Positions 8,562 to 17,174 of a stretch of DNA of 40,963 bases are shown here, piece by piece (the stretch's first letter is position 1; each line of letters opens with the position of its first letter). The notes under the pieces were generated by a model. It was not told the DNA's origin. It did no database searches and was given only the letters and a program-made list of their open reading frames with translations. The position numbers and the translations under genes were made by a program. This DNA is from Caballeronia mineralivorans PML1(12) (GTDB lineage Bacteria; Pseudomonadota; Gammaproteobacteria; Burkholderiales; Burkholderiaceae): the NCBI RefSeq assembly GCF_001028175.1, contig NZ_AEJF01000107.1, positions 1 to 40,963 of the forward strand, given 5' to 3'.

Positions 8562-9548
8562 ATGAAATTGCTATACATCGTTGCTGCGCGGCTCGGCAAG
8601 GCGGTGACCGTCGTCGTGGGCGTTGTCATCATCAACTTTCTCCTGATCCGGCTCGCGCCCGGCGACCCCGCTTCGGTCATGGCCGGGGATGCCGGCGCGT
8701 CCGACACCACCTACGTCGAGCAGTTGCGGCACCAGTTCGGCCTCGACAAGCCGCTCTACGTCCAACTGGGTATCTACCTGAAGGGCATTGCGCACCTCGA
8801 TCTGGGGTACTCGTATCAGCAGCGCGTGCCGGTGCTGTCGCTGATCCTCGATCGCTTGCCGGCGACGCTGCTGTTGATGGGGTGCGCGTTCGTGTTCTCG
8901 CTCGCGGCCGGCGTGCTGCTCGGTGTGTTCGCGTCGAGCAGCCATTACGCGCGGCGCAAATGGATTGACAGCGCAGTGATGGGCGGCGCGCTGCTGATCT
9001 ATGCGACGCCGCAATTCTGGCTCGCGCTGCTCGCCATCATCTTCTTCTCCCTGCAACTTGACTGGCTGCCGGCGTTCGGCATGGAAACCGTCGGTGCGGG
9101 TTACGTCGGCATCCAACGCGTTGGCGATGTCGCGCTGCATCTGGTGCTGCCCACGATCTCGCTCGGCTGTTTCTTCATGGCCGTGTATGCGCGTCTCACG
9201 CGCGCGTCGATGCTTGACGTGCTCGGCATGGACTTCGTCAGGACAGCCCGGGCGAAGGGCACGCCGCCCGGGCAGATCATCCGCCGTCACGTATTGCGCA
9301 ACGCGCTGCTGCCGGTCGTGACGCTGGCGGGGATCCAGCTCGGACAGCTCGCGGGAGGGGCGGTGCTCACCGAGACCGTGTTCGGCTGGCCGGGCATCGG
9401 ACGCCTGATGTTCGACGCGCTCTTTCATCGGGACTACCAGTTGTTGCTCGGCGTATTTCTGGTCACTTCGACGATGGTTGTCGCGTTCAATCTGTTGACG
9501 GACCTGGTCTGCCGATTGATCGACCCGCGAATTCAGGCAAGGAGTTGA
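8562..9548 (+). CDS. ABC transporter permease, DppB type
   Basis: Inner-membrane permease of a dipeptide/oligopeptide-type importer (328 aa). GAGGAG lies 9-10 bases before the ATG. The N-terminal membrane segment (AVTVVVGVVIINFLLIRLAPGDPAS) with its RLAPGDP motif is diagnostic of DppB/OppB. Several hydrophobic segments follow, and the EAA-like loop MDFVRTARAKGTPPGQIIRRHVLRNALLP faces the ATPase. The gene is 45 bp downstream of the binding protein and 7 bp upstream of the second permease. Confidence 0.92.
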   Translation: MKLLYIVAARLGKAVTVVVGVVIINFLLIRLAPGDPASVMAGDAGASDTTYVEQLRHQFGLDKPLYVQLGIYLKGIAHLDLGYSYQQRVPVLSLILDRLPATLLLMGCAFVFSLAAGVLLGVFASSSHYARRKWIDSAVMGGALLIYATPQFWLALLAIIFFSLQLDWLPAFGMETVGAGYVGIQRVGDVALHLVLPTISLGCFFMAVYARLTRASMLDVLGMDFVRTARAKGTPPGQIIRRHVLRNALLPVVTLAGIQLGQLAGGAVLTETVFGWPGIGRLMFDALFHRDYQLLLGVFLVTSTMVVAFNLLTDLVCRLIDPRIQARS

Positions 9549-9555
9549 GCGCGAC

Positions 9556-10395
9556 ATGAGACATTTTCTACGCAGGTTCCTGGCACACAAAGGTGCGGCG
9601 TTCGGTACCTTCGTGCTGCTCGGCGTCGTGCTCATTGCGGCGTTCGCATCCGTCCTCTACGATCAATCGCCGTGGATGATGGTCGCGCAACCGCTGATTC
9701 CGCCATTCACGGATCCGGCCCATCCGTTCGGCACCGACATGCTAGGCCGCGACATTGGCGCGGGGCTGGTGTTCGGCACGCGCGTGTCGCTGCTGATCGC
9801 TGTTGTCTCGACCGCGATGGCAGTGCTGATCGGCGTGCTTACCGGCGCGGTCAGCGGCTATTACGGTGGCTGGGTCGACGATCTCCTGATGCGCTGGACC
9901 GAGTTTTTCCAGACGATTCCCCAGCTTGCGATGGCGCTGGTCCTGGTGGCCATTTTTACACCGTCGGTCTATTCGATTGTCGGCGCGATTGCCGTGGTGT
10001 CGTGGCCGCCCGTGGCCCGTCTGGTGCGCTCGGAATTCATGACGCTCAAGGAGCGCGAGTTCACGCAGGCAGCCATCGTGATCGGACAGCGGCCAAGCCG
10101 GATCATCTTCACGCAGATCCTGCCGAATGCCGTATCGCCGATCATCGTCACCGCTTCATTGATGACCGCGACCGCGATCCTGACCGAGTCGGCGCTGTCG
10201 TTCCTCGGCCTCGGCGACCACGACCTGATGAGCTGGGGCTTCATGATCGGCGCCGCGCGCACGATGCTGCGCGACGCACCGTGGATGAGCGTATGGCCCG
10301 GCGTCGCGATCCTGCTCGCGGTCCTCGCAATCAATCTCGTTGGCGAAGGCCTGAACGATGCACTGAACCCGCAATTGCGCAAGAGGGGGGAGTAG
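9556..10395 (+). CDS. ABC transporter permease, DppC type
   Basis: Second permease of the importer (279 aa). An AAGGAG lies upstream of the ATG within the end of the previous gene. Motifs are the periplasmic FGTDMLGRDIGAGLVFGTRVSLLI of DppC/OppC proteins and the cytoplasmic loop REFTQAAIVIGQRPSRIIFTQILPNA. It ends 3 bp before the GTG start of the ATPase gene, so the three genes are tightly linked. Together with DppB it forms the membrane channel. Confidence 0.92.
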   Translation: MRHFLRRFLAHKGAAFGTFVLLGVVLIAAFASVLYDQSPWMMVAQPLIPPFTDPAHPFGTDMLGRDIGAGLVFGTRVSLLIAVVSTAMAVLIGVLTGAVSGYYGGWVDDLLMRWTEFFQTIPQLAMALVLVAIFTPSVYSIVGAIAVVSWPPVARLVRSEFMTLKEREFTQAAIVIGQRPSRIIFTQILPNAVSPIIVTASLMTATAILTESALSFLGLGDHDLMSWGFMIGAARTMLRDAPWMSVWPGVAILLAVLAINLVGEGLNDALNPQLRKRGE

Positions 10396-10398
10396 TCC

Positions 10399-12105
10399 GT
10401 GAACCCGAGCCATCATACGAACGCCGCACCGTTGCTGTCAGTGCGTGACTTGAGCATTGCGCTGCCTGCGGGCGGTGAGCGTGCCTACGCGATTCGCAAC
10501 GTGTCATACGACATTTATCCGGGAGAGATCCTGTGCATCGTGGGCGAATCGGGATCGGGAAAGTCGATGAGCGCGAACGCGATCATGGGCCTGTTGCCCG
10601 ACACGATACGGGCACAGCAGGGCAGCATCCTGTTCCGCGGCCTCGACCTGCTGGCGCAAGACGAGCGCACGCTGAGGGGCATGCGCGGCAAGGATATGGC
10701 GATGATTTTTCAGGAGCCGCTGTCCGCGTTGAACCCGCTTGCCACTGTCGGCGACCAGGTCGCCGAAGTGATGCGCGTGCACGGGGCCTACCCTGGCGCC
10801 GCGCGTAAGCAACGCGTGCTCGACCTGCTCGGCTTCGTAGGGCTGCCGGAGCCCCGGATGCTTTACCACGGCCGGCCTTTCCAGCTTTCAGGCGGGCAAC
10901 GCCAGCGCGTGATGATCGCGATGGCGCTTGCGCTTGAACCGTCGTTGCTGATTGCGGATGAGCCGACCACCGCGCTCGATGTGACGACGCAGGCGCAGAT
11001 CCTCGCGCTTATCGCCAGGATCCAGCGGGAGAAAGGCATGGGCGTGATGTTCGTCACGCACGATTTCGGTGTGGTGGCCGAGATTGCTGATCGGGTGGCC
11101 GTGATGGAAAAAGGCGTGCTGGTCGAGCAGGGACTTGCGGCACAGATCCTGAATGCGCCGGCGCATCCTTATACGCAACGCCTTATCGCGGCCGTTCCGC
11201 ACCTGCGCCGTACCGCGGCGCGCGCCACGGTTGCGGCGGCTCCCCCGGTGCTGGAGATCGACGGTCTGCGCAAGACGTACGTGACAAGACACGGCGGCTG
11301 GCACAAGCGGACCGTGCAGGCCGTCGACGGCGTGAGTTTCAGCGTGCGCCGCGGAGAGACGCTGGGCATTGTCGGTGAGTCGGGGTCCGGCAAATCGACG
11401 ATCGGGAAATGCCTGCTCAAGCTGACCGGCATCGACGGCGGTGCGATCCGTTTCAACGGGGTCGACATCGCGCCACTCATAGAGCGGCGCTTTCGCACGC
11501 AGCGCAAGCACATCCAGATGATCTTTCAGGACCCGTTCGCTTCGCTCAATCCGCGTCATACGATCGGGCGCACCCTGTGCGATGGTCCGGTTGCGAACGG
11601 CGTGCCGAGGCAACAGGCCGAGCGGCAGGCCCGCGAGTATCTCAGGCTGGTCGAACTCGACGCTTCGGCATTCGATCGTTATCCGAACCAGTTTTCCGGT
11701 GGGCAACGTCAGCGGGTGGGGATAGCCCGCGCGTTGATGCTCGAGCCGCAAGTGCTCGTTGCCGACGAATCGGTGTCCGCCCTCGATGTGTCCGTGCAAG
11801 CCCAGGTGCTCAAGTTGCTGCAGGACCTGCAACAGCGTCTGCAGATCGGACTGATCTTCATCACGCACGATCTGCGGGTTGCCGCACAGATTTGCGATGC
11901 GGTGCTCGTGATGCATCGCGGCAAGGTCGTCGAGCGGGGCAGTCCGGCCGACATCTTCGACACACCAGCCCATCCGTATACCCGCACGCTGATCGACGCG
12001 ATCCCGGGGCGAAATTGGCAGCCGCCCATGGCTGTTCCCGGCCCCGCAAACGCTGGTGCCGCTCCGTCTGCGGACGCATCCATCCTGCAACAGGACGGCC
12101 CATGA
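10399..12105 (+). CDS. Fused dual ABC ATPase (DppD-DppF type)
   Basis: Cytoplasmic energising subunit with two complete ABC domains in one chain (568 aa), the arrangement of GsiA-like proteins rather than separate DppD and DppF. Domain 1 (about residues 10-260) has Walker A GESGSGKS, signature LSGGQRQR and Walker [13 protein letters not shown]. Domain 2 (about 290-540) has [24 protein letters not shown] and [12 protein letters not shown], in which the usual P after the Walker B glutamate is S. The start is GTG at 10399 with AGGGGGGAG just upstream. The C-terminal tail of about 30 residues is low-complexity and rich in alanine and proline. The stop overlaps the next start (ATGA at 12102). Confidence 0.93.
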   Translation: MNPSHHTNAAPLLSVRDLSIALPAGGERAYAIRNVSYDIYPGEILCIVGESGSGKSMSANAIMGLLPDTIRAQQGSILFRGLDLLAQDERTLRGMRGKDMAMIFQEPLSALNPLATVGDQVAEVMRVHGAYPGAARKQRVLDLLGFVGLPEPRMLYHGRPFQLSGGQRQRVMIAMALALEPSLLIADEPTTALDVTTQAQILALIARIQREKGMGVMFVTHDFGVVAEIADRVAVMEKGVLVEQGLAAQILNAPAHPYTQRLIAAVPHLRRTAARATVAAAPPVLEIDGLRKTYVTRHGGWHKRTVQAVDGVSFSVRRGETLGIVGESGSGKSTIGKCLLKLTGIDGGAIRFNGVDIAPLIERRFRTQRKHIQMIFQDPFASLNPRHTIGRTLCDGPVANGVPRQQAERQAREYLRLVELDASAFDRYPNQFSGGQRQRVGIARALMLEPQVLVADESVSALDVSVQAQVLKLLQDLQQRLQIGLIFITHDLRVAAQICDAVLVMHRGKVVERGSPADIFDTPAHPYTRTLIDAIPGRNWQPPMAVPGPANAGAAPSADASILQQDGP

Positions 12106-13355
12106 CGCTCGAACCGGACTTCAACCTGGCGTGCGCGCTGTTCGAGCGATTGCGTGCTGAAAGTTTCGACGGCGTTGGCATTACGCGCGATTCATATGGG
12201 GCAGGCGAGCAATGTGCGCACGACGCGGTGGAAGAAGCGGCGCGCGGCATCGGGCTCGAAATCAGCACCGATGCCGCGCTGAACCTGTACATGACACTGC
12301 CTGGGCGGGACCGCGCCGCGCCCGCCCGCATGACCGGTTCGCATCTCGATTCGGTGCCTTGCGGAGGCAATTTCGACGGCGCTGCGGGGGTCGTGGCCGG
12401 ACTCGCGGTGTTGTCTGGCTGGATCAGGGCCGGTCATGTACCACGTGCCGATACAACCGTGATGGCGATCCGTGCGGAAGAGAGCGCATGGTTTCCCGTG
12501 TCCTACGTCGGCAGTCGCGCGGCGTTCGGCTTGCTGCCGCCCGACGCACTTGACGCGGCACGCAGTGATTCCGGAGAGCGCCTTTCAGCCTGTCTCGCGC
12601 GCCTCGGCGGTGATCCGGAGAAGGTGCGTGCGGGCATTGGACATCTCGATGCAGCGCGAATTGAGTGCTTCATCGAGTTGCACATCGAGCAGGGACCCGT
12701 GCTGATCGACGCAGGAGACGAAGTGGGCATCGTCAGCGGGATCTGCGGCAGTCTGCGCTATCGCGGCGCGCGTGCTTTCGGCGTGTATGCGCATTCCGGT
12801 GCGACGCCGCGCAGCCATCGCCAGGATGCAGTGCTCGGCGTGTCGGCGTTCGTCATCGCACTGCATGCAGCATGGGCGGAACTGGAAGGCGCGGGTCACG
12901 AGCTGACGGTTACGGTCGGGCGTTTTGCCACCGATCCATTGCGCGCAGACTTCAGCAAAGTCTCGGGGTGCGTCGATTTTTGTATCGACGTGCGTTCGCT
13001 CAGCCTGTTGACCCTCGGTGCAATGGACAAACGCATCGGCGAGGCTGTGGCGCAGGTTGCCGCTACATTCGGCGTGCGCATCGAACTAGGCGCGCAGACC
13101 CGCAGCGCCCCGGCACAGATGACTGACGCTCTGCGCTCGGCGTTGCTCGATGAGGCGAAGTGCCTGGCAATACGAACACGCGAGATGCCGAGCGGCGCGG
13201 GTCACGACGCCGCCGTCTTCGCAACTCAGGGGGTGCGGACCGCAATGATCTTCGTGCGCAACGCGAAAGGCAGCCACAACCCCGACGAGGCCATGAACCT
13301 GGCGGACTTCGCCCAGGGCACGCGGCTGCTCTCTCAAGTCCTGCAAGGCAGATAA
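12102..13355 (+). CDS. Zn-dependent M20 amidohydrolase, allantoate/N-carbamoyl-amino-acid hydrolase family
   Basis: Metal-dependent amidase of the hydantoinase/carbamoylase group of peptidase family M20 (417 aa). Typical blocks are GSHLDSVPCGGNFDGAAGV (metal-binding H and D), RAEESAWF (EE pair), FIELHIEQGPVLIDAG (metal H), the dimerisation/substrate region YAHSGATPRSHRQDAV, GAGHDAAVFA, and GSHNPDEAM with the last metal histidine. The usual HxGxTPM segment reads HSGATPRS. The family hydrolyses N-carbamoyl amino acids, allantoate or beta-ureidopropionate. ATGA coupling to the transporter ATPase suggests that its substrate is what the transporter brings in. Confidence 0.88.
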   Translation: MTLEPDFNLACALFERLRAESFDGVGITRDSYGAGEQCAHDAVEEAARGIGLEISTDAALNLYMTLPGRDRAAPARMTGSHLDSVPCGGNFDGAAGVVAGLAVLSGWIRAGHVPRADTTVMAIRAEESAWFPVSYVGSRAAFGLLPPDALDAARSDSGERLSACLARLGGDPEKVRAGIGHLDAARIECFIELHIEQGPVLIDAGDEVGIVSGICGSLRYRGARAFGVYAHSGATPRSHRQDAVLGVSAFVIALHAAWAELEGAGHELTVTVGRFATDPLRADFSKVSGCVDFCIDVRSLSLLTLGAMDKRIGEAVAQVAATFGVRIELGAQTRSAPAQMTDALRSALLDEAKCLAIRTREMPSGAGHDAAVFATQGVRTAMIFVRNAKGSHNPDEAMNLADFAQGTRLLSQVLQGR

Positions 13356-13360
13356 CCGTC

Positions 13361-14374
13361 ATGACACTTTGCCTCGTCACACAACAGGTGCATCGGGCCG
13401 GCATCGAGCGGCTCGCCGCTGCCGGCATCGAGGTTCGCTTCGCAACGTCGGCTGCAATGGATACGGTAGCTCGCGAGATCCGCGATGCAGATGCCGTGAT
13501 CACGCGCGACGCTGGACTCGACGCGCACGCGCTCGATTGCGCGACGCGTTTGCTCGTGGTCGCGAATCACGGTTCCGGCACGAACAAGATCGATGTGCAG
13601 CGAGCGCATCGCCTTGGCATCCCGGTGGTGTTCACGCCGAACACAAACGCCCGATCGGTCGCCGAGCACACGCTGATGCTGATGCTGGCGGTGAGCCGCC
13701 GTGCGATCACCGCGGACGCCGCGGTCAGGCAGGGAAATTGGGGCTTCAGGTTTGAAGTGCCGATGTGTTCCCTGTATGGCAAGACGCTCGGTATTGTTGG
13801 TTTCGGCGCGATTGGCCGGATGGTGGCCGCCATGGCGGTGCACGGCTTAGGCATGTCGGTACTTGTGTGGTCGCCGCATGCCGGACCGGTATGCGCAAAC
13901 GTGAAAGAAGGAGTACGAATGGTTGCGACGCTGGATGAGCTGCTCCAGGCTGCCGACGTCGTGTCGCTGCATCGCCCGGCCCGGCCCGACACGCGGCACA
14001 CGCTCGATCGCGCTGCACTTGAGCGGATGAAGCCTGGTGCAATCGTGGTGAACACGTCGCGCGGCATGCTGATCGACGAAGCGGCGCTTGCCGATGCGTT
14101 GCGCAGCCGCCATCTGTTCGGTGCGGGCCTCGACGTTTTCGAAACTGAACCGCTCGATCGTTTGTCGCCGTTCAACACGCTCGACAACGTTGTGCTTGCC
14201 CCGCACGTGGCGGGCTCCACGGAGGAGGCGTTGCGCGACACCGCGTTGCTGTGCGCCGAGCAGATCATCGACGTGCTGTCCGGCAGACAGCCACCTCACC
14301 TGGTGGAACCCGCCGTCTGGCCAGCGCGCCGGAGGCCGGCGGGCAGTATTGGGGTCGCTGCAGCAGGCGCTTGA
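13361..14374 (+). CDS. NAD-dependent D-2-hydroxyacid dehydrogenase
   Basis: D-isomer-specific 2-hydroxyacid dehydrogenase (337 aa). The NAD-binding Rossmann motif is VGFGAIGRMV (about residue 147). The catalytic triad of the family is seen as R in NTSRGMLIDE (about 229), E in LDVFETEPLD (about 260) and H in LAPHVAGSTEEA (about 281). The start at 13361 follows the amidohydrolase stop by 5 bp. It would reduce a 2-oxo acid or oxidise a D-2-hydroxy acid; which one is not visible. It is the last gene of the import/hydrolysis operon; the C-terminal 20 residues are poorly structured. Confidence 0.9.
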   Translation: MTLCLVTQQVHRAGIERLAAAGIEVRFATSAAMDTVAREIRDADAVITRDAGLDAHALDCATRLLVVANHGSGTNKIDVQRAHRLGIPVVFTPNTNARSVAEHTLMLMLAVSRRAITADAAVRQGNWGFRFEVPMCSLYGKTLGIVGFGAIGRMVAAMAVHGLGMSVLVWSPHAGPVCANVKEGVRMVATLDELLQAADVVSLHRPARPDTRHTLDRAALERMKPGAIVVNTSRGMLIDEAALADALRSRHLFGAGLDVFETEPLDRLSPFNTLDNVVLAPHVAGSTEEALRDTALLCAEQIIDVLSGRQPPHLVEPAVWPARRRPAGSIGVAAAGA

Positions 14375-14382
14375 AAATCTCA

Positions 14383-14475
14383 TTTAACCGTTTTCGCATC
14401 GCGGCCCAGGACGATGAATTCGCGGTCAAAGTGACGGCCGTCGAACAGCCGGTCAATGTCCTTCTGCTTACTCAT
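14383..14475 (-). pseudogene. IS6-like transposase N-terminal remnant
   Basis: A minus-strand ATG at 14475 opens a 30-residue frame that matches the start of IS6/IS26-type transposases (FDGRHFDREFIVL) and then leaves the family sequence (GRDAKTVK) and stops. Only the N-terminus survives, so this is a transposase scar, not a functional element. The rest of the gene is not seen on either side. Recognition is from the short motif only. Confidence 0.5.
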
Positions 14476-14581
14476 AGCGTGCTCGCGATCGTCGCAACGC
14501 GAGCGTAACCTACCGGCTCCTGCCATTTGCATCAGAGCCGTTGGTGCGCCCGTTCGCGCGAGCAAATCGGAGACTTGCAAC

Positions 14582-14647
14582 TCATGCCAGCGCGAGAGGC
14601 AGCGATATCGGTTGCGAACCTGCAAGTGAACCTGTTGGCGTAGTCAT
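14582..14647 (-). CDS. Possible small ORF or truncated gene start with strong ribosome-binding site
   Basis: On the minus strand GGAGGAAAA precedes an ATG at 14647 by 8 bases, an excellent ribosome-binding arrangement. The frame runs only 21 codons (MTTPTGSLAGSQPISLPLAL...) before a TGA. It may be a leader peptide or the intact beginning of a gene whose body was lost next to the IS6-like scar. I do not recognise the peptide. Confidence 0.25.
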   Translation of the reverse strand: MTTPTGSLAGSQPISLPLALA

Positions 14648-14659
14648 CGCATTTTCCTC

Positions 14660-15110
14660 CAGTTGATCAAAGGCGACGCTCATGCGCTCGCCGTGCTGGA
14701 CATGAAAAACGCCTGGCCAATGTGCGCTCGACCGGCGTCGTCTGATAGCGGCAACCCTCGCTGCCTTTTCGAATCGAGAGGGTCCCCCTGGCCTTTGCAC
14801 AGGGTGCCTGCCTCGGGCCTGAGAATTCTGCTTCAGCAGACGAGCCTGAATTCGCCCGGATTTACCAGCTTTTCAATAAATTGTTGTCCAAATAATACGT
14901 GTTCGGATCGAATGCCCGATGTGCCCGCAAAGGTAAATATCTTTTGATTAAAATGGAGCAGGACCACTCTAAGGTTCGTCGAGCCGGACGTTCAGTAGTC
15001 TTCAACATCCTTAAACCTCGTTGACTAAAGAACGATTCGCCTACTTGTGATGGGGTCGAGTGATTGCCATACCGTTTGATATGCCAATTATTTCCGCTAT
15101 ATGAATTTTT
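14660..15110. other. Gene-free stretch upstream of the porin gene
   Basis: About 450 bp with no supported gene. The right part becomes AT-rich, as expected of a promoter region. A 7-bp inverted repeat (ATGCCAA at 15081-15087, TTGGCAT at 15110-15116) lies near the right end. No confident -35/-10 pair was identified. Confidence 0.4.
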
Positions 15111-15116
15111 TGGCAT

Positions 15117-15134
15117 GTTGCTTTAGAAAGCAAC
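15117..15134. promoter_or_regulatory. 18-bp palindrome upstream of the porin gene
   Basis: GTTGCTTTAGAAAGCAAC forms two perfect 8-bp arms around a 2-base centre, about 90 bp before the porin start. It is either an operator or a hairpin in the porin mRNA leader. No cognate regulator is known from the sequence. Confidence 0.4.
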
Positions 15135-15221
15135 GGAATAACCAAACAATCAAACATCAGTGGTCTTTCCGACCTTATGAAACAAGGATATCTCCTCTTT
15201 TACAAACTGAAACACTACAAA

Positions 15222-16418
15222 ATGAACATTCAAAAGACCACGGCTGCCATCCTTGCTATCGGAGCATTTGCTGGCGCCGCACACGCACAAAGCAGCGTGA
15301 CCCTGTACGGCATTGCCGACGCCGGGTTTCTCTTCAACAACAACGTCAAGGGCAGCAAACTCTACGGTCTGTCGAGCGCCAACTCGTCGCGCTGGGGTGT
15401 GCAGGGTGCTGAAGACTTGGGCGGCGGCCTCAAGGCGATCTTCACACTTGAAAACGGTTATACGCTCGGCACCGGAGCGCTGGGCCAGGGTGGCCTGGAG
15501 TTCGGCCGCAAGGCCTTCGTCGGCCTGAAGAGCGATACCTACGGTACGGTGACGCTGGGCCGCCAGTACTCGGCAAGTAATGACGCTACCTCCTCGTTCG
15601 CATCCGGCGCCGACTGGGCCGCATCCGGCCTCGGCTACGGTACGCGTGCAGGCGACGTCGATAACGTGGATACGTCGAACCGCGTCCAGAACGCCATCAA
15701 GTACACGAGCCCCAACTATCGTGGTGTAACGGTCGGCATCCTGTACAGCCTGGGCGGCCAGGCCGGCCAGTTCTCGAGGAACGAAGTCACCGACGCAGGG
15801 GTTTCGTACGCAAACGGCCCGATCAAGCTGGGTGCTAGCTACATGTTCACGAAAGACCCGTACTACGCTACGTTCGGCAATCAGGGGAATTCGTCGACAC
15901 CGACTTCGGCCGCAGGCGGGACCAACAACATGGCGAGCCGTATCTACGGCGGCTACGCGTCGGCGGGCTCGCAGCAGATCATCACGGCCGGCGGTTCGTA
16001 CGTGCTGGGATCGGCAACGATCGCGCTGCTGTACTCGAACACGCAGTTCCAGAACCTCGGTCAGGTCAATGCAATCGGCAGCTACGGCACCAAGTACAAC
16101 GGCGGCACCGCTACGTTCAATTCAGGCGAACTGAACGTGAAGTACGCGCTGACCCCGGCTCTTACCGTGGCCGGAGCCTACATCTACACGCATAACAGCG
16201 GCGCCGATGGCGTTGGCAGCGCCAAGTACAACCAGTTCAACCTAGGCACGATCTACTCGCTGTCCAAGCGTACGTCGCTGTACGCGACCGGTTTCTTCGA
16301 GACCGCTTCGGGTGTGGACTCGACGGGCAAGCAAGCAGTTGCTGACTTCAGCGGATCGTCCTATTCGTCCAACAACCACCAGTTGGCAGCCATCGTTGGT
16401 ATAACCCACAAGTTCTAA
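15222..16418 (+). CDS. Outer-membrane porin, Burkholderia OmpC-like (Porin_4) family
   Basis: Trimeric 16-strand general porin (398 aa). The start at 15222 gives a standard signal peptide (MNIQKTTAAILAIGAFAGAAHA, cleavage before QSSVTLYG). The frame extends upstream to an ATG at 15177, which would spoil the signal peptide. QSSVTLYGIADAGF is the usual first beta strand of Burkholderia porins. Other family marks are SRWGVQGAEDLGGGLKAIFTLE, FGRKAFVGL and the C-terminal phenylalanine needed for assembly (GITHKF). It lets small hydrophilic solutes cross the outer membrane and, given the neighbours, may supply the importer upstream. It is a single-gene unit ending in a strong terminator. Confidence 0.95.
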   Translation: MNIQKTTAAILAIGAFAGAAHAQSSVTLYGIADAGFLFNNNVKGSKLYGLSSANSSRWGVQGAEDLGGGLKAIFTLENGYTLGTGALGQGGLEFGRKAFVGLKSDTYGTVTLGRQYSASNDATSSFASGADWAASGLGYGTRAGDVDNVDTSNRVQNAIKYTSPNYRGVTVGILYSLGGQAGQFSRNEVTDAGVSYANGPIKLGASYMFTKDPYYATFGNQGNSSTPTSAAGGTNNMASRIYGGYASAGSQQIITAGGSYVLGSATIALLYSNTQFQNLGQVNAIGSYGTKYNGGTATFNSGELNVKYALTPALTVAGAYIYTHNSGADGVGSAKYNQFNLGTIYSLSKRTSLYATGFFETASGVDSTGKQAVADFSGSSYSSNNHQLAAIVGITHKF

Positions 16419-16470
16419 GCGGTAGTTCGACGCTTCGGGCAGTATTACTAAGCGTATCCTGAAGAACGCG

Positions 16471-16514
16471 GCCTTCTCTCTCCAGTTTTTCCCGGGAAGA
16501 GAAGGCTATTTTTT
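16471..16514 (+). terminator. Rho-independent terminator of the porin gene
   Basis: GCCTTCTCT (16471-16479) pairs perfectly with AGAGAAGGC (16498-16506) and is followed, after TA, by a run of six T. The stem begins about 50 bp after the porin stop. Confidence 0.85.
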
Positions 16515-16515
16515 C

Positions 16516-16704
16516 ACGGCGATCGTCGATCGCGCGTGGGACACCCAGGTCCGACTGTGTCGGCGATTTCGCAGGCTCGCTACACGCGGCAAAGGTGTCA
16601 ACATCGCGGTGATCGCCGTCGCCCACGAGTTCTCGGGCTTCAGCTGGGACATCAGCCGTCTGGCGATGTCCCTCGCCGTGCCGCGCAGCGTACGGTCGAT
16701 TTGA
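16516..16704 (+). pseudogene. IS110-like transposase C-terminal remnant
   Basis: An open frame without start codon encodes a segment resembling the C-terminus of IS110-family transposases (QVRLCRRFRRLATRGKG, then IAVIAVAHEFSGFSWDISR) and ends at a TGA. No upstream portion of the gene is present because the porin terminator directly precedes it. Family assignment is from motif style and is moderate. Confidence 0.4.
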
Positions 16705-16945
16705 TGGTCGTCCTTGAGAACAATTAGAAGAGTTTCCTGAAGGCGGCGTAGCCCGGTACTCGAGTAACCCGTGACTCCACTTCGCAACGGGCACCATCCG
16801 ATTTGCGGCCAAAGATGGCTGCAGGCTCATGAGACGGATCTCTGTAATGCGGCACGCAACCCGCGGAATCAGATGCTATGAAGCGTGGCCCTCGACAAGC
16901 TAACGCCTAGATCAAAGTGCTAAGGTTTGCTCGCGGGAGAACATC

Positions 16946-17107
16946 ACGCGTACCGATCAGGCATACACGGGTGGTGGTGACGTATCGGTGCTGGCGGTGT
17001 CGCTGGAACTGGCGGCGGCCAAATGGAAAGTCGCGCTTCGCGACGGCCGGCGCGAGAAGCCGGCCGTGCACACGGTCGCACAGCTTACGAGTGCGCGCGC
17101 CAGTTAG
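16946..17107 (+). pseudogene. IS110-like transposase N-terminal remnant
   Basis: An open frame reading DVSVLAVSLELAAAKWKVAL and then RDGRREKPAVHTVAQ looks like the N-terminus of an IS110-type transposase and stops at TAG 17105. It lies downstream of the C-terminal piece on the same strand, so the two fragments are in the wrong order for one copy. The 240 bp between them show nothing else I can support. Confidence 0.4.
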
Positions 17108-17174
17108 CGAGCTTGCAATCTGAGTGGCACAGTCCCGGTTTTGCCAATGAGACGTTGGATCGATCGTCATTTCG

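Noticed and set aside
8571..9635. Minus-strand open frame of 354 codons
   Set aside because: Antisense of the DppB-type permease, with low-complexity RHQE-rich content.
10888..12090. Minus-strand open frame of 400 codons
   Set aside because: Antisense of the fused ATPase gene, whose Walker and signature motifs are unmistakable.
11409..12101. Upstream extension of the amidohydrolase frame
   Set aside because: It runs in a second frame through the ATPase coding sequence. The family N-terminus and ATGA overlap place the start at 12102.
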